Source: Silene latifolia (taxonomy: Eukaryota > Streptophyta > Magnoliopsida > Caryophyllales > Caryophyllaceae). From it: a stretch of DNA of 64,000 nt. The stretch is taken from assembly GCF_048544455.1 (NCBI RefSeq), contig NC_133536.1:199891325-199955324 (forward strand). The letters run 5' to 3'. The translations under genes and the position numbers were made by a program. Shown here piece after piece: positions 46,511 to 57,785 of the stretch (position 1 is the stretch's first letter; each line of letters opens with the position of its first letter). The notes beneath the pieces were generated by a model that saw only the letters and a list, made by a program, of their open reading frames with translations, searched no databases and had not been told where the DNA came from.

Positions 46511-48631
46511 CTAGAGTTGGGAGAGAAGATTCATCATGCCGGGGCGAGGGTGGCACTTAGCCAGAAGAGGTTCAGCCTTAAACGAGGTTTGGCCACCACT
46601 TTCCGTCATGTCCACCATTTCTCCATCAACTGTCTCCAACTCGAAGCATTGAACCAAAATGGCTACAGCCAACCAAACAATCCTCCGAGCCAAATGCTCA
46701 CCCGGGCAAACCCTTTTCCCGACTCCAAATGGCATGAAATTGTTCCCTAGCCTGTTCTCTTCATAACCTGAAAATCTCTCGGGTTTGAACTCTCTCGGCT
46801 CATCCCAAACTTTAGGATCATTGTGAATTGCCCATATGTTGTAAAGGAGCATTGTTCCTTTCGGTATGTGATAGCCCTCAACCTTGGTATCGGAGTTGGC
46901 TACATACGGTAGTCCAATTGGGCCAGGTGGGTACATTCGGAGTGTCTCATTTACGATGCATTGAAGGTAAGGGAGGCTCTTCTTGTCCGACTCTTGGACT
47001 AAACGGTCATTCCCTACTTGTGCGTCCATTTCCGCTTGGGCCTTCTTTAGTACTTCGGGGTGGTTGATGAGTAGCGACATTGCCCACACCGCGGTTGCTG
47101 ATGAAGTATCAGTCCCCCCTTGATACAATGTCTGTTTTTGTACAAAAATACACACCATTAGAAGATAATCAAGCAAGTGTAAATGTGTTAAACTTTCTAT
47201 AATGATAAATTTTCTTAAAGATGTAAAGTATATACCTAAATCATTCGGTTTAGTTTAAATTCGAGTCTGGTACTACTATATAGTCTGAATATAATTAATT
47301 TTCTTAAAGATGAATTAACTTCTACCAAGAAGAGGTAGAGTATTGAGTACTGAATCATTCGGTTTAGTCTAAATTCGAGTCTGGTAGTAAATACTACAGT
47401 TCGAATATAACTATATTACGTTACCGTTAATTTCGAAACTTATAAGATATGTGGTAAAGACGTAAAGTATATACCTAAATCATTCGGTTTAGTTAAATTC
47501 GAGTCTGGTAATACTACAGTTCGAATATAATTATGTGAATTTGTCGTTAAATTTGAAATATATAGAAGGTGAATTTTCTTAAAAATGAATTTGTATGGAG
47601 TCCTCAATCATTCAGTTTAGTCTAAATTCGAGTCTGGTAGTAAATACTACAGTTTGAATACGATTATGTGACTTTACTGTTAATTTCGAAATTTATAAGA
47701 CTTAAGTAACACTTACCCAAATGAGGCCTCTGATCATTTCATTGGAATAATATTTAGGATCATCTTTTTGTAAGGACAACAAAACATGAAGCATAGACTT
47801 CTTTCTTGTATCAGACAATTTTCCTTGCCTTTCCATTTGGACATGTTCTTCCATCAATCCTTCCATAAACTCAATCTTTTCTTCCATCAATTTCTGAAAC
47901 TTGTCTTCAGCAGATCCTAAGATAAACCTAAAATGCTTCAACATTGGCATGAAATCCTCCAAATTCGAAACGCCACCCAACCGAAAACTCTCTTCAACAA
48001 TGTTCTGAAGTTTTCTTGAGGTCTCCTCTTTGTCCTTGCCTTCATCTTCAAAGTAACTATACCCAACTAACATCCTCATCATATTGTCTAAAGTTAGCCG
48101 AAATATGGCCGACTTCATTTCGACCACTCCCTTTTCACTCATCTCCCTCATCATCCACCCCAAGAAGGACCGGGCTACATCAGCCCGGACTTCAAAAAGG
48201 GATTGCAGTCGTTGAGGGGACAGTACCTCAACGGCTGCAACCCGGCGCAGATTGCGCCAGTGGGGACCGTGGGGTGCCCACGCTATGTTAGTGTAGTCGA
48301 ACCCGTTGTACTTGCCCGCCACAAGGCGGGGTCGGTCCACAAACACGTCGCTCCTAACCAAACACTCCTCTGCAGCTGAGGCAGAGGAGAGTAGGAGAAC
48401 GGGTCGGGATCCGAACCATAGGTACAAGACTGAGCCTTGTTCGGCCGCAAGACGGCCGAGGAATAGGTGGAGGGGTTTCTTGAGGAGGTAGAGGTGGCCT
48501 ATGATAGGAAGGCGTAGGCATGGACTTGGAGGTAACTTTTTAAGTTTGGAAAAACGCAAGATTATATGGTTGATCATAAAGTAGGTGCTAAGGCAAAGTG
48601 CCAAATACTTGAAAAATGTTATGCTTTCCAT
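46511..48631 (-). CDS. Cytochrome P450, CYP81-like
   Basis: ER-anchored haem-thiolate monooxygenase. Exon 1 is 48631-47717 and exon 2 is 47131-46511 (TAG), with a phase-0 intron of 585 bp; the product is 511 residues. An N-terminal membrane anchor (MESITFFKYLALCLSTYFMI) is followed by the Pro-rich hinge LPPSPCLRLPIIGHL. Further motifs are a WRNLRR C-helix, I-helix oxygen-binding GGTDTSS, K-helix ETLR, FKPERF, and the haem loop PFGVGKRVCPGE with the Cys ligand. Overall resemblance is to the CYP81 family, members of which hydroxylate phenylpropanoid, isoflavone or indole glucosinolate substrates. The substrate cannot be read from sequence. All key residues are present. It is convergent with ETG1, 300 bp apart. 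Confidence 0.92.
47215..47705. repeat. Four-copy tandem repeat filling the CYP81-like intron
   Basis: The segment ATCATTCGGTTTAG followed by AAATTCGAGTCTGGTA recurs at 47240, 47354, 47479 and 47606 (spacing 114, 125 and 127 bp). Copies are diverged, with small indels such as GTAAATACTACAGTTCG. The repeat covers most of the 585 bp intron. Confidence 0.8.
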
Positions 48632-48688
48632 TTTTTAGTTTTGGATGAGATGATATTTGATTTGTGAAAATACTATGTTTTGCCAATT

Positions 48689-48696
48689 ATTTATAG
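48689..48696 (-). promoter_or_regulatory. TATA box of the CYP81-like gene
   Basis: TATAAATA on the minus strand lies about 60 bp upstream of the start codon, a plausible distance for a short 5' UTR. Confidence 0.6.
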
Positions 48697-50111
48697 GGCA
48701 AAACTAGTCAATTTATATGGTGATAAATGGTATATTATATTCTAATTAGTAAGCTTCCTTGTAAATGTCTAATAAGTGTGTCTTGAATTCAAGAAGAAAG
48801 ACTATTAGAATTCAAGCTACTTCCTTGTAAATGTCGAGTATTTCAGTAAGTCTCCGTTGTGACGGGTTAAATAGCACCACATGGGTAGATAAGATAAAAA
48901 TCAGAGAATTTAGGGAGTCACAAATGACTTATCTTTATTTATCATGTGAATTTTATTTGATTCGTCACAAGCTTGTGACCAATATTGTCCATCACAAATG
49001 AAAATTTGTGAAAGTATTTTGGTAAATTTTTTAAATGTTGAAAGACTTGAAGACTCTCACTAGTCACTTTCAATGGAAAAGCACTTCATCATTCAACCAT
49101 GTTACATTGTTACCTCTTGTGAGTGTAATATGAAAGCAACTACCTTGTAATTTACAACACAAATGATATGTGCAATAGAAACAAAATGTCCTATGTCATT
49201 ATTATATTTGGACATTTGGTGTATGGAAGTTGGGAGGAATAAAAACTACGGAAATATGGAATGGTCATAAAATATACAATTGGGTCAATAGGACTAGTAG
49301 TTATAATAAGGAAGATATATGGTAGTTTACATGGTGCATTTCACACTATAACCACTCCATTGCTAACTTATTCATTTAGGTACAAGATGATAAGCAATTT
49401 ATAGACTACACATCTGAGGTGTACCTTTTATTGTTTATTTTCTAAGTTTTATTTTAAAGTTTTTGAGTTCTACTTTAGTATAAAGTTTTTGAGTACATTT
49501 ATTAAAACATTACACTAAAAAAAATATAATATTGCTCAAAAACTATATTTATAAATGATAATATGCTCAGAAAAAAATGTGTATATGCTAAAAAACTACA
49601 AGGTCTGACGTCTGAGATACTACTTCAGATGCGTAATCCTTTTTTTCGATGATAAGGGATGATAGCAAATACTTCCTCCTATTCTAATATAATCTTTTAT
49701 ATTGATTTTGAACCAAAATTTAGTGGAGTAGTAATAGGTGGAGGAAAATGAAAGTATGAGAGAGAATATCGGGTTACATGTTATATTAATCACAAATGAT
49801 AGACAAATAAGGGGAGTGAAAGATCTTTGTGGATTTTCGGTTTTAGAAAAAGTAGAAGATGTTAGTGAACAAGAGGGAGTGACAAATAACAATCATAGAG
49901 TAAACTATTGTACCTCTACCTCTGTCTCAAGAGTTTAGATTATGGATAACAATGGGTCTAGGATTTTGTGTAGATAGATCTCATAATATTCTTTTGAGGG
50001 GTGCATATAAATCTCATTTTTGTGGGTCTAGACAAATTTTCGTGGATCTTGGTCTTGTCGTTAAGACCCAGACTCTACTCATAAACCCCATTTTTTTGGG
50101 TTATGTTCATT
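48697..50111. other. Intergenic AT-rich region
   Basis: No gene recognised. A GACGG/TCACAAG-rich stretch (48850-49010) resembles the foldback MITE family. A run of short AT-rich frames has no domain. Confidence 0.5.
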
Positions 50112-50777
50112 CATGGACGAGTTTTACTTTTTTATGGACGTAAATTACCATAATACTCCTCTAATTTAACAAAAAAAAAAAACAAAAAAAACAAAGAAAC
50201 AAAACCAACGTAGTAACCCTTCCCTGCCACCATCACCTTCTTCCTCCATTCCTACCATCCTCACCCACATCTGCTACCACCGTCGTCAACCCCCGCGAAT
50301 GCACCACCGATGTCGCCCATCACCAACCCTGACCCACGACCATAACCCCTCCCTTACAGCCAACATCCTGACGCACGACCACCGTCCGCCGCCAACAACC
50401 GCCCTACACAATCATACACCCACAGGCGTATTCCTACACGCGGCCCCCACCTTGCCCTCTCCTCTTTCTGGCGACCAGCCGTCTACCCCGACCATCATTC
50501 CTCCAAAAACCCTAATTGCAAAATTAACCTAATGAATTTGTATTTGATTAATTTTGAGACAAAAAATCGATGTTAATTAATGAAATTAAGATTGATATTT
50601 GTTCAATGTGTGAATTAAGTGCATAATGAGTGAATTTGGTAGGATTTATCAAATTTCTTGTGAAAGAGGAGAAGAGGGAAGAAAAAACAACTTTTTTTCT
50701 TATTTTTTAAGAGAAGGGTATGAGGTGGAAAAATTATGAAAAAAAGTTCGTGAAAGAGTAAAACGTGTCCGTGAAAG
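50112..50777. mobile_element. Candidate MITE with imperfect terminal repeats
   Basis: Left end CATGGACGAGTTTTACT and the complement of the right end (CACGGACACGTTTTACTC) match imperfectly over about 28 bp. The interior has a poly(A)-like tract and a C-rich region (50220-50500). No target duplication was identified, so the call is tentative. Confidence 0.35.
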
Positions 50778-51398
50778 AGCAATGACGTTTTTTTTATTAC
50801 TGTATATTTTTAAATATACTTATAAGAATAACTAAATTTTACATAAAAGACATGTTTGTTATCTTTTATTCTAACTCTCATATGTCATTTTAGTTATTTC
50901 ATACATTAGGTTATTAACCAATTTACAACATGAAGTATTAAATACGAGTATTCAAGAAATAATAACTAGTTTTTTCATCATCTAAATAATAACTTATGCG
51001 GTACTTTGTTACTCTGTCGTCTGTCATACAAATTTTATACGAAATATTTATAATCCTGTTAAACACATTCGAATGTGTTCTATGTAATTTTAATAGCAAA
51101 ATAAACTAAAAAATTTAATAAAATTAATTGAAAAAGATCGGATCTATTACGGATTCAGGCCCTACCCAGATCTAATGAGTCTGGATCTGCGTCTGAAAAT
51201 TTTAGACCTTGCAGATATGGGTCAGATCTAGGTCCAACATATATAATACCGGTCTGGATATGAATCTTATAAGATCATATCTATGCCCTATTCATCGCCA
51301 TCCCTAATTCTTTTATTCGATTAAAATAAACATCACAAATGAGTAAAAATGTAAAGTTTTAGAGAAGAGAGAGAGAGTATAAACTGTTTTAATAAGTC
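50778..51398. other. Intergenic region, no gene seen
   Basis: AT-rich. From about 51130 to 51305 there are several GGATCT/AGATC-rich words ending in CGCCATCCCTAA, similar to the end of the hAT family found at 31328 and 55830. A degenerate copy is possible. Confidence 0.4.
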
Positions 51399-51577
51399 TT
51401 GTTGAAGACGAGTCGGAGCAAGTGACGGATAATGCCACTCACAAAAAGAATAGAGGGGACAAGGTGGGGGCACTCCCATATGCTTCCCTCTCTTCTCTAT
51501 ATGGGTCATTTGTGAGGAAAAATGATAACCGTCACTCCAAAGTGACGGATACGTACCGTCACAAATGAGATTTTGTG
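51399..51577. mobile_element. Foldback MITE (GACGGAT family)
   Basis: Contains GTGACGGATAATGCCACTCAC near the left and AAGTGACGGATACGTACC with GTCACAAATGAG near the right, around a GAGAGGG/CCCTCTC pair. It shares words with the copies at 23104, 39882 and 53197. Confidence 0.5.
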
Positions 51578-51718
51578 AACATGTTTTGAGAGGATAATGT
51601 AGAAGGTAGGAACTTAATAGCATGTACAATAGTGGCTCTCTAAATACCTCTTCAAATGCTTCTATTATTGGAGAGCAAAAAAGTAGAAACTTGAGAGCAT
51701 GTACAACCTACTTTTTGA

Positions 51719-52670
51719 CTAGGTTGCACGGACACGCCACTTTTTTAGCCTCCGCGTGTCCGACACAGTGTCGGACACGGACACGCCTAGGACACGGCTC
51801 TAAACGTGTCAGACACTTCAAAAACCGTGTCGCCGGTTTTATTTTAAATGAAGGCGTGTCGGACACGGTCCAAGATAGGCGGACACGGTCCGTATTTGGT
51901 GGACACGGCACTTTTGCCCTTTTCAATACAACAAGACCCAATTTCCTTCACTACATTAGTACATTAACAATTTCCTTTCAAAACAACACCCTCTATTGTA
52001 CGGCCACCAACAGCTTCCCCTTGCCGCCGACACTAGAGCTCCTTGCCGTCGCCGCCGATCTGTTGTCGTCGTCCGTCGACATCACAGTCAGGTTAATGAT
52101 TTTAAAAAGTCACAATGACTAATTGTGTAGAATTTTGAGGATGGTTCCATTTTGGGAGGAGTTTGGGGGTTTGATTTTGAGGAATTTTGTGAGTTAGGGT
52201 TTTGATGCGGAAGATTTGGGGAATTAATTTAATTGAAGTGAGAGGTCAACAGGGATCTGGGTTTTAATGCGGAAGATTTTAAAAATTCAATATTGTATAC
52301 TAGTACCAGGTTTGATGTAGAAGATTTAAGATGACATAGATTTGGAGGAGTGATATGGAGTTTAATTTCATTGAAGTGAGAGTAGGTGTCTGACTTTAGT
52401 GGAGGAAATTATTTCAATCGGATTGCTGAGTGCTGATTAATTGACTTGGTCCATTTGGTTTCTCACACAGTTTAGATATTGGTTGTTTTACGACTTGTGA
52501 CGTTTAAATGATCAAAGTTTAGATGTTGGTGGTAATGAGCTTTAAATTCCCTTTATTTTAATATCTATATTGATTTTTTTTTGCCGTGTCCCGTGTCCTA
52601 AAAAAATCGGAGTGCCGTGTCCCGTGTCCCGTGTCCGTGTCGTGTCCGTGTCCGTTTTCGTGCAACCTAG
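51719..52670. mobile_element. hAT-type non-autonomous element with GTGTCC-rich ends
   Basis: A 952 bp unit with terminal repeats CTAGGTTGCACG ... CGTGCAACCTAG and a perfect 8 bp duplication CTTTTTGA at 51711-51718 and 52671-52678. Both ends carry dense arrays of CGTGTCC or GGACACG (51728-51910 and 52585-52655) as subterminal repeats. The middle has a short GC-rich stretch (52015-52090) and otherwise no coding content. The 8 bp duplication places it in the hAT superfamily. It is nested in other repeat DNA. Confidence 0.85.
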
Positions 52671-53196
52671 CTTTTTGAGGCATTCTATGGGTAGGGTTTG
52701 GGTGCCTACATCTGCAACAATGGCGCTTCTCATATTTTCTCTTTCCTTTTCTTATTCGTCTACCTAATTTTTCACTAAATTTTTCATTTACCCTCCCCAT
52801 TTCATAACTACATCTCTGCAACAATGGGGTTCCCCATTTCAACTCCACTTTACCACTTTACTTTTTCACGTTTGTCAACGCGTGTTTTACGCGGTAAATA
52901 TCGTTAGTTACGTATTTGCAAAAATTATAAAAGTTAGATATTTTTAATGTACTCGTAAAGACGAATCAAACAAGATCTCACATGAATATATTTGACCCAC
53001 TTTTTAATAGAACTTGGCCACTTTTTCATATGGGAACCCCCCCTATAAATGGTGGAGCCTCTAATTAAGAGAAAGTGTGTGCAATAATAAGGCTCCCCAT
53101 TTGAGGAGAGAGAGTACATATGGGGAGGCATCTCCCCACCTTTGCGGATGCTCTAATGGATGAAGAACAAAACAAGTGTTCTTTATAATGTTTACA

Positions 53197-53348
53197 GATA
53201 CTATTCGTCACAAACTGAAGATGGATAGTGCCCCTCTTATAATAAGACAAATGGGGGGGGGGAGCATCCCATGGATAGTGTCACTTGCATATTGTGAGAG
53301 GGGTATTATCCGTCTTCAGCTTGTGACGGATAGTACCCGTCTTCAATG
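53197..53348. mobile_element. Foldback MITE (GACGGAT family)
   Basis: ACTATTCGTCACAAACTGAAG and GATAGTGCCCCTCTTATAAT on the left oppose ATTGTGAGAGGGGTATTATC and CGTCTTCAGCTTGTGACGG on the right. It is closely related to 39882-40055. A G10 run lies in the centre. Confidence 0.65.
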
Positions 53349-53404
53349 AAAAATTTGTGTTACTAAAATGCTAAAATGTGACTCAGAGTATTTATTTATT
53401 TATT

Positions 53405-53610
53405 TATTTTTTTTTTTCTGGTGACGAGGAACCTGCAGCCGCTATTTTGGTGTGCACTGGGTAAACCCTCGGGTATATGTGATAGCCTGCAAACCATGTA
53501 TTTCAGGTAAGCCACCCGAGCATATGCACTGGCTTGAAACATGAATCTCCTGAGAATTTCGTCCAAATTTTAACTACTAGACTCCACCCTTGCGGGGATG
53601 AGTATCTATG
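53405..53610 (-). mobile_element. SINE-like fragment, reverse orientation
   Basis: A poly(T) start (about 53405-53418) leads into TGGTGACGAGGAACCTGCAG and GGTAAACCCTCGGGTA, sequence reminiscent of a tRNA-derived SINE of dicots read backwards. The distal part (GCATATGCACTGGCTTG ... GAATCTCCTGAGAATTTCG) is degraded. No clear duplication was seen. Confidence 0.4.
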
Positions 53611-53873
53611 TTAGGAGTAATTCTTAAAGCTTAGCTAACTAAATTGTATCCATTTTTTGTACATTTCACTAAAACGAAACTAAATAACATATTTATTGTA
53701 GTTAAGAGCTTGTTAATGAAATATTCTAGAGGTGAAACGTGTGAAGTCTGTGTCCGTTCTAAACAAGAATTTGTGATAGTTATATGCTCCTCATTTCTTT
53801 TTTTTTTGCTGCAATATATGCTCCTCATTTTTAATAAGATACTTTCCATAGTAAAAAGCCAAGCACCTGAATA

Positions 53874-53932
53874 GTAAATAATAATAATAATAATAATAAT
53901 GATCAATATATATCTATCTATCTATATTATTA
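53874..53932. repeat. Microsatellites (AAT)n and (TATC)n
   Basis: A run of AAT triplets is followed by TATCTATCTATC. Simple repeats, likely variable in length. Confidence 0.9.
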
Positions 53933-54002
53933 AAGGAAGCTTTTTTCGAGCGATATCAGAGTCTCCAACATTAGCGAACTACCTATAAAAAAAAAAAAAT
54001 AT

Positions 54003-54583
54003 TGATGGGGCATATTCTGCACCCGCTGACCGAGTCAACATATTGAGCAAGGTCAAAGCCAAAAGACAGCAAGTCAACGTATTAGACAGCCTAACCGACG
54101 CAGCCTGTCGGCCTGTCACTTAGGTCTCGGTCTCGGCAACTAGCCGGCCGAGAGGCATATCCGCGTACTCACATCCAGTCCCCTCGGCATGGAGTCAACC
54201 AGGCCAGCCGGCCTGCCATGGGTCCCTCGGCCGAGGGTAGAACAGTCTTTCCACCTGCTAGCCACTTGGCCACTTGGCCACTACGTGACAAAAGGTGAAA
54301 GCCTATAAATACTCCACTTCTCTCATTGAGAAAAGGATCCCAAAAACTAACCGAAATTCTGGTATAAACTCCCTTATCTCTCTACAAAACACTTGGCCAA
54401 GTAACACACAACTTATCTCTTTAAGTTTACTGACTTGAGCGTCGGAGTGAGTTCGCTCGGTACCAAGTCGAGCCCTCAGTTTGTTCATCTTTACATGAGA
54501 GAGCGAAAGGAAGAGACAAGCAAAGACGTCATTCTACAAGCTCACGTGGTCACAAATCCTGCTCCGCAATTACACACGGAACA
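54003..54583 (+). repeat. 5' LTR of a Tat/Athila-like Ty3/gypsy element
   Basis: Runs TGATGGGGCAT ... CACACGGAACA (581 bp). A TATAAATA box at 54304-54311 marks the U3/R border. It is followed by ATTGGCGCCGTCTGTGGG, the primer-site region typical of Tat/Athila-type elements. No 3' partner LTR is in the window. Confidence 0.7.
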
Positions 54584-54602
54584 ATTGGCGCCGTCTGTGG
54601 GA
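54584..54602 (+). other. Primer binding site region of the Tat-like element
   Basis: TTGGCGCCGTCTGTGGG lies right after the LTR end and is the kind of primer site found in non-chromodomain plant gypsy elements. Confidence 0.65.
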
Positions 54603-54677
54603 AAAAGATACTAAAAGCTAGTCACCTCCCTTACACAAAAAAAAAACAAACCAAAAACCATTCAAAGGGCTAAGAAG

Positions 54678-55055
54678 ATGTCAAAACAACAAGAAATAAT
54701 TGTGAGTGACGAAACTGCATTCTACCAGGATGACACGTTCCCTAATTCTGAGATCGCGCAGTCCCCCACCGGTCGAGTCATTGAGCCGGTGAAGTACGGG
54801 ATGCCAAGAGAGCCAGAAACACCGCTGCCGACCGGCCAAGTCACTGTCATGGGACATGTGGTCGATGCGGCCAAATTGAAGCTATTCCTGGACCTGATGG
54901 GTGGTACGCCGGTTACCCCTGTTCAAGCGACAGGGGCGGCAACGCCTCCACAGGTGACCAAGGCCCATAAAGTGACTCCGAACAACTTGACCAAAGTAAT
55001 ACAAGGAGCTGGTGTGGACAATGGGCCACGGGGGCGCTTGGTGAACAAGCGTTTG
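54678..55055 (+). pseudogene. Gag start of the Tat-like element, truncated
   Basis: MSKQQEIIVSDETAFYQDD begins a gag-like protein with a Pro/Thr-rich linker (PLPTGQVTVMGHVVDA, TPVTPVQATG), ending in DNGPRGRLVNKR. Near 55055 the sequence switches to another repeat (TTTTTGTATGGAGTCGCCACC). The remaining frame to 55184 is read-through. The gag is therefore cut, probably by insertion of the next element. Confidence 0.6.
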
Positions 55056-55730
55056 CATTTTTGTATGGAGTCGCCACCAATTTTTATGGGAAATTGGAAC
55101 CGTTCGAATACCTCGCGTTATGTCAAGACACAAAGTAGAGACATGAACACTAAGCAATCGTTACCCTTAGCATTCTATGTCTAGAATGACTCTCGTGGAT
55201 GCCAATGAACACGGGTGTTCACAGATATCTGGAGTAAGGGGTGAGGGTACGTATTAGGAAGCTCTTTTGATCGAACACCTAATCCCGCCCACCTCGATAG
55301 CGGCCTCTACTAATGATTAGGGAAGTTATTCGTACTCGATATATCGTCGGCTATATGCATGCAGTGCAACATCCAAGTTTTAATCCTAGCATGTGAGAAT
55401 TAATACTAAGTCGGTTGACAGTTTATTAGCAAACAATTAGGTCGAATTAGGATTTAATGCTCATTTACATGTGAAAACATTCAAGCAATAAAATAAATAC
55501 AATAATTATGAATTACAATAATGAAAATTACAATAATTACATTGGATTAGGCGATTTATGTCGAAAATACCTTTAAAACGGATAATTTGAGAAAAATAAT
55601 AAAAAAGAAAGAAATAAATAAACGAACAGGAATTAGCGCGATATTACGAATAATAGTTAGTTAATACGTAAACTAAATAACTAAGGTCAAGGCAGAAACG
55701 GAGTTCAGGGACAGAACTCAGCCAGGAACA

Positions 55731-55780
55731 GGCGCAGCAGAGCTGCGTCCTTTGGAATAGGCGCAGCAGACGTTGCGTCT
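55731..55780. repeat. Paired quasi-palindrome, copy 1
   Basis: Two units of the form GGCGCAGCA ... CTGCGTC in tandem (55731-55750 and 55759-55780). Each can fold on itself through GACGCAG/CTGCGTC-type pairing. Confidence 0.7.
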
Positions 55781-55829
55781 GTTCCTTGGCTCAGTTCTGG
55801 CTGTGAAGCCGTAATTGCAAGCCGTTAAT

Positions 55830-56581
55830 TAGGGATGTCAGTGGGACGGGTTTTGGCGGGTCTCGCCCCGCACCCGCCCCACTTGGGGCGGGCGCGGGTA
55901 ATGATTTGACGGGTCATGGGGCGGGGATGGGTTTCAAAAGTATCATTCGTCGCGGGTCATGGGGCGGGGATGGGTATCACATGAAACCCGCCCCATACCC
56001 ACCCCGCCCCACACTCACCCCGCCCGCCCCGCTTCGCATGTCCCCGCTCCGCTTATACCCGCCTCACTCATCTCCAAATCACCAACCCACCTATAATAAG
56101 TAGTAGTAGTAGTTATACTATAATAATAAAAGAAAATTATAACAAGAGGATAAAAAGCCCAAACCAATGATACTTGGTAAGAATGCTAATGGAGCTTTAG
56201 ATGATTTGAGGGAACAATGAGTGAAGCTCTGTTAATTTGATCAAGTAGCTTTGTTTACTTTGGACATGCGTTTCATTTTTTGTAAAACTCTTTCATGGTT
56301 TGAAAAACTTGTGTACTAGTTAATTGAATGTATATTTTGCGAAAACTTATTTGTATAAGTAGTACGACTAGTATATTTTAGATTTTAGATTTATATTTTA
56401 AAAATTGTTTATGAGGAGATAGGTAATTTGGCGGGTCAACGGGTCCCCGCGGGGCGGGGACGGGTTTGAAAAGTTCAACCCGCCGCGGGTCGCGGGGCGG
56501 GTGTGGGTACGCATTATAGACTCGCGGGGCGGGTGCGGGTTACCCCTCCTCCGCACCCACCCCGCCCCATTGACATCCCTA
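55830..56581. mobile_element. hAT-type non-autonomous element with G-rich ends
   Basis: A 752 bp unit bounded by TAGGGATGTCA and TGACATCCCTA, flanked by the 8 bp duplication CCGTTAAT (55822-55829 and 56582-56589). Both ends are packed with GGGGCGGG/CCCGCCCC words; the centre is AT-rich with a (TAG)n tract. The G-rich runs could form G-quadruplexes. No coding capacity. The termini match those of the 31328-32053 element. Confidence 0.88.
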
Positions 56582-57126
56582 CCGTTAATGTTAATTGGTG
56601 AATTTAATGATCGATTGATGATATTTACTCGGATGGAAGTGATTAGCATGTTATTTAACATATGATGGGTCGTGAAAACAGCAAAACATGAATAATACAG
56701 AATTAAACGAATTAATAAAAGGTGGAATAATGGCAGAAGTGAAAAATATTAATGAGTCAAACAAATTAAATCAATTAACTAGGTTAGATATGATGGATTA
56801 ATGACAAATATACGATAAATACAACGAAAGACAGATGAGAACTATATCAAAGACGAATTCCAGAAACCCAATATTGATGAATTGAATCTCTACAACCCGG
56901 GATTGAATTTAATGACGAAAACCCGCAAGTATTGGATTATTTGGGATTTAAGTCGGATTTATGATGATTAAAACATATTAATGATGATGATTATAATATA
57001 CATATGAATTACATGCTATCATGGTGAAGAATTAACAAACAAACGAAACAAAAGAAAGGATTTTGGGACAAATAACAGAGGACGAGCGAAGAAGAAAGGA
57101 AGCAGGAACTGCGGCAGCCTCACGAA

Positions 57127-57179
57127 GAGGCGCAGCAGGAACTGCGCTCCTTCGAAGGGGCGCAATAGTTGCTGCGTCC
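57127..57179. repeat. Paired quasi-palindrome, copy 2
   Basis: GAGGCGCAGCAG ... CTGCGCTCC followed by GGGGCGCAATAG ... CTGCGTCC, separated by about 6 bases. Confidence 0.65.
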
Positions 57180-57731
57180 TTTCTCGACGGTTATCTACTG
57201 GAAATCCGTAAAAAGAGGTTTTAAAGCATGGTTTTAGAAATCGGTTTTAATGGTATTTTCGACGTAAACCTTACAATTGATGATACAATAAATAAAATAC
57301 AACAAATAAAAGAGAGATTACACCCTCAGACTTACATGTTGACGAAACGAGAAGGACTAAGATATCGATTAGTGATGCTCGACGCGAATGCAAAGAAAGT
57401 GCCCTCGTAAAAGGAAAACGATTAATTGATTAAGTTGATTATTGGTGTAGTTGGTCAAATTGGTCGGTCATGAAAACGGGAAGGCTGGTACTCAGAAGGA
57501 TCCGAGCTTACGTGGTCGAATGTTCAAGCACGTAGACGCCAAAAAGTAAGAACAAAGTTTAGAATGCAAAGGGAGAAGAGAAGGGCGGACACTCGCGTGA
57601 GAAATATGAGGAGCGAAGGCTCCTATTTATACTAATCACGTGGAGAAATTAGGGTTTCGGAGACTCTTTGGAAGTGAATCTCGGAAAGATATGAAAAAGA
57701 TACGAGAAATACGCAGAAAAGGGCCTGGGAA

Positions 57732-57785
57732 GAGGCGCAGCAGCCACTGCGTCTCTTGGAAGAGGCGCAGCACCTGCTGCGTCTG
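57732..57785. repeat. Paired quasi-palindrome, copy 3
   Basis: GAGGCGCAGCAG ... CTGCGTCTC (57732-57755), then GAGGCGCAGCAC ... CTGCGTCTG (57762-57785). The two units are 30 bp apart. Confidence 0.7.

Larger units (their letters stand above)
52679..54002. other. Repeat-rich intergenic region
   Basis: The DNA around the 51719-52670 element starts with AGCATGTACAATAGTGG (about 51620) and ends with CCGCAAAG ... GATGCTCTAA inverted near 53155; this may be the host MITE (Tourist-like) in which the hAT element sits. Further items are listed separately: foldback MITE, SINE fragment, microsatellites. No gene was seen. Confidence 0.45.

Noticed and set aside
48016-48491. Plus-strand frames of 60-90 codons opposite P450 exon 1
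   Set aside because: They are shadows of the P450 coding strand.
50299-50532. His/Pro/Thr-rich 77-codon frame
   Set aside because: Low-complexity C-rich DNA inside a MITE-like unit; no support for coding.
51622-52122. 166-codon frame across the left half of the GTGTCC-rich hAT element
   Set aside because: It crosses the TSD and the subterminal repeat array; the composition reflects the repeats, not a protein.
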